Positions 13,329 through 14,295 of a stretch of DNA of 14,295 nucleotides are shown piece by piece. Origin of the DNA: Kiritimatiellia bacterium (GTDB lineage: Bacteria; Verrucomicrobiota; Kiritimatiellia; RFP12; UBA1067); contig JAEDMC010000065.1 in assembly GCA_016303225.1 (NCBI GenBank), positions 1 through 14,295 on the forward strand. Direction: 5' to 3'. The position numbers were made by a program, and so were the translations under genes. The notes beneath the pieces were generated by a model. That model was not told where the DNA came from. It saw only the letters and a program-made list of their open reading frames with translations, and searched no databases. Within the stretch, counting starts at the first letter, position 1. Each line of letters begins with the position of its first letter.

Positions 13329-14237
13329 TCAGTTCAGGAGCTGGTCAATCGCCTGCCGGATCTGCGGCACTCGCTTCTCGCCGCCCTCGCGCTCGATCAC
13401 GTAGTTGCCCTTGTAGCCGAGGGCCTCCAGCTCCGCGACGAAGCAGTCGCCGCCGACTTCGCCCTCGCCCCACGGCACTTCCGTGCCCCAGGTGCCGGGA
13501 ACCTTGGTCTCGCAGGCGTCCTTCACGTGCACCTGCATGATCCACGGATAGAGGATCTTGACCGCTTCCATCGGCTTGCCCTTGGCGTAGAGGATCATGT
13601 TCGCCGGATCGAAGTTGATGCCGATGCCCGGAACCTTCGACATGAAGGACGCGAGGTCCTCGGCGGTCTCCTGGCCGGACTCGAGAATGAGCGTGACGCC
13701 GTACTTGCGGCATTCGTCGCGCATCCAGCTCACGCGCTCGACGTACTTCTTGAGCGCGGCGGGGTTGGACTCGTCGAGGAAGCCCGCGTGCGTCGACATG
13801 TACTTGCACCCGAGTTCCTGCGTCAGCTGCGCGCCGCGCGTGACGATCTTCTTGTTCTGCTCCCAGGTCTTGTCCGGAACGATGCCGCCGGTCTCCTTGA
13901 TCGTCTCGAGCGTCGCGTAGTTCTCGCCGACCATGCCGACCATCGTGGACATCAGCTTCCACTCGCCCTTCGCGACCTTGCCCTTGACGAACGCCCAGGT
14001 CTCGGCGCTCTCGGCGCCGCCATGGCGGCCGTCAGGCGCGATGAACGGCCCGAGCGCCAGGTGAATGCCCTTCACGCCCGCAGCCTCCATCTGCGCGGCC
14101 ACCGTCTTCATGTCGGCGTGCCAGCTCCAGCTGCAGACGCCTACCCGCTCGGGAGCGACGGACGTCGAAGTGAACGAACAGCAACCCGCCGCGAACGCGA
14201 GCGCAGCGACCAACAGGGACTTGATATACCTACTCAT
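13329..14237 (-). CDS. TIM-barrel sugar isomerase/epimerase-like lipoprotein
   Basis: 302 residues of the xylose-isomerase-like/AP-endonuclease-2 TIM barrel superfamily. The start ATG at 14237 gives a lipoprotein signal, ALAFAAGC with lipidated Cys19, so the enzyme is envelope-anchored rather than cytoplasmic as most relatives are. Metal-site candidates are in the expected order: His150 (STHAGF), Glu186 (LILESGQE), Asp210 (FDPANM), His237 (HVKD) and Glu282 or Glu284 (IEREGG). Known relatives isomerise or epimerise sugars, and some secreted members act on 3-keto-glycosides made by Gfo/Idh/MocA enzymes. The two oxidoreductases downstream make that role attractive here. No clear Shine-Dalgarno precedes the start; the leader carries the conserved hairpin block and an overlapping 11-codon frame. 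Confidence 0.87.
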   Translation of the reverse strand: MSRYIKSLLVAALAFAAGCCSFTSTSVAPERVGVCSWSWHADMKTVAAQMEAAGVKGIHLALGPFIAPDGRHGGAESAETWAFVKGKVAKGEWKLMSTMVGMVGENYATLETIKETGGIVPDKTWEQNKKIVTRGAQLTQELGCKYMSTHAGFLDESNPAALKKYVERVSWMRDECRKYGVTLILESGQETAEDLASFMSKVPGIGINFDPANMILYAKGKPMEAVKILYPWIMQVHVKDACETKVPGTWGTEVPWGEGEVGGDCFVAELEALGYKGNYVIEREGGEKRVPQIRQAIDQLLN

Positions 14238-14240
14238 AAG

Positions 14241-14289
14241 TTTGGACTTTACCCGTTTTTTTCATTGTTGAAAATCCAGCCCTCCGGCA
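14241..14289 (-). promoter_or_regulatory. Conserved 5' leader hairpin element, copy 2
   Basis: Partner of 4188-4235. On the RNA strand the stem is TTTTCA-ACAA-TGAAAA, followed by AAACGGGTAAAGTCCAAAC and, 3 bases beyond the block, the ATG. An 11-codon frame, MKKTGKVQTYE (14265-14230), starts in the 3' arm and overlaps the epimerase start by 8 bases. With no ribosome binding site for the epimerase, this overlap could allow reinitiation. The window ends 6 bases beyond the block, so the promoter is not visible. Confidence 0.6.
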
Positions 14290-14295
14290 CCGCCT

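Overview
The window looks like accessory or secretome DNA from a GC-rich Gram-negative bacterium, most likely of the Verrucomicrobiota/Kiritimatiellota type, probably gut-associated. This placement is an inference from gene style: very large secreted beta-helix and lectin-like proteins, a Tat-exported Gfo/Idh/MocA oxidoreductase and a lipoprotein TIM-barrel epimerase. No marker gene is present to prove it. Every gene I accept lies on the minus strand, so transcription runs from high to low coordinates. The long plus-strand open frames are antisense shadows.

Right end (about 14290 to 10130): a tight probable operon. It encodes a TIM-barrel sugar isomerase/epimerase-like lipoprotein (14237-13329), a Tat-signal Gfo/Idh/MocA oxidoreductase (13274-11943), a small Cys-rich lipoprotein (11908-11435) and a second, cytoplasmic-looking Gfo/Idh/MocA enzyme (11438-10227) whose start overlaps the preceding stop by 4 bp. 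A 30-codon signal-peptide-only frame follows (10221-10129) and looks like the stump of a lost fifth gene. The gene set fits oxidation or epimerisation of a sugar or sugar derivative, partly in the cell envelope.

Middle (about 10070 to 4560): a 1264-residue secreted protein of three beta-helix modules (9758-5964) lies inside a 4.3-kb segment bounded by 45-bp inverted repeats (5729-5773 and 10024-10068, 44/45 identical). Downstream comes a two-gene cassette with one-base stop/start overlap, comprising a 75-residue protein and a compact HipA-like kinase (5651-4558). It appears to be driven by a promoter whose -10 box sits almost on the start codon.

Left end (about 4440 to 1): a second large secreted protein, 1206 residues (4161-541), with a different architecture (lectin-like N-terminus, beta-rich modules, an InlB-like repeat). 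At the edge lies a broken gene start resembling a GH9 glycosidase N-terminus.

The main discovery is a set of repeated parts tying the two large secreted genes together although their bodies differ. They share a 129-bp upstream repeat (126/129 identical), a similar -35/-10 layout just below it, a nearly identical signal peptide down to the DNA, and the same C-terminal heptapeptide GLMLIVR. A separate 48-bp block in the 5' leader is shared by the left secreted gene and the epimerase gene, and three of its differences fall inside the 4-base loop of a predicted RNA hairpin. These point to a family of modular, co-regulated secreted proteins that may use an undescribed C-terminal sorting tag.
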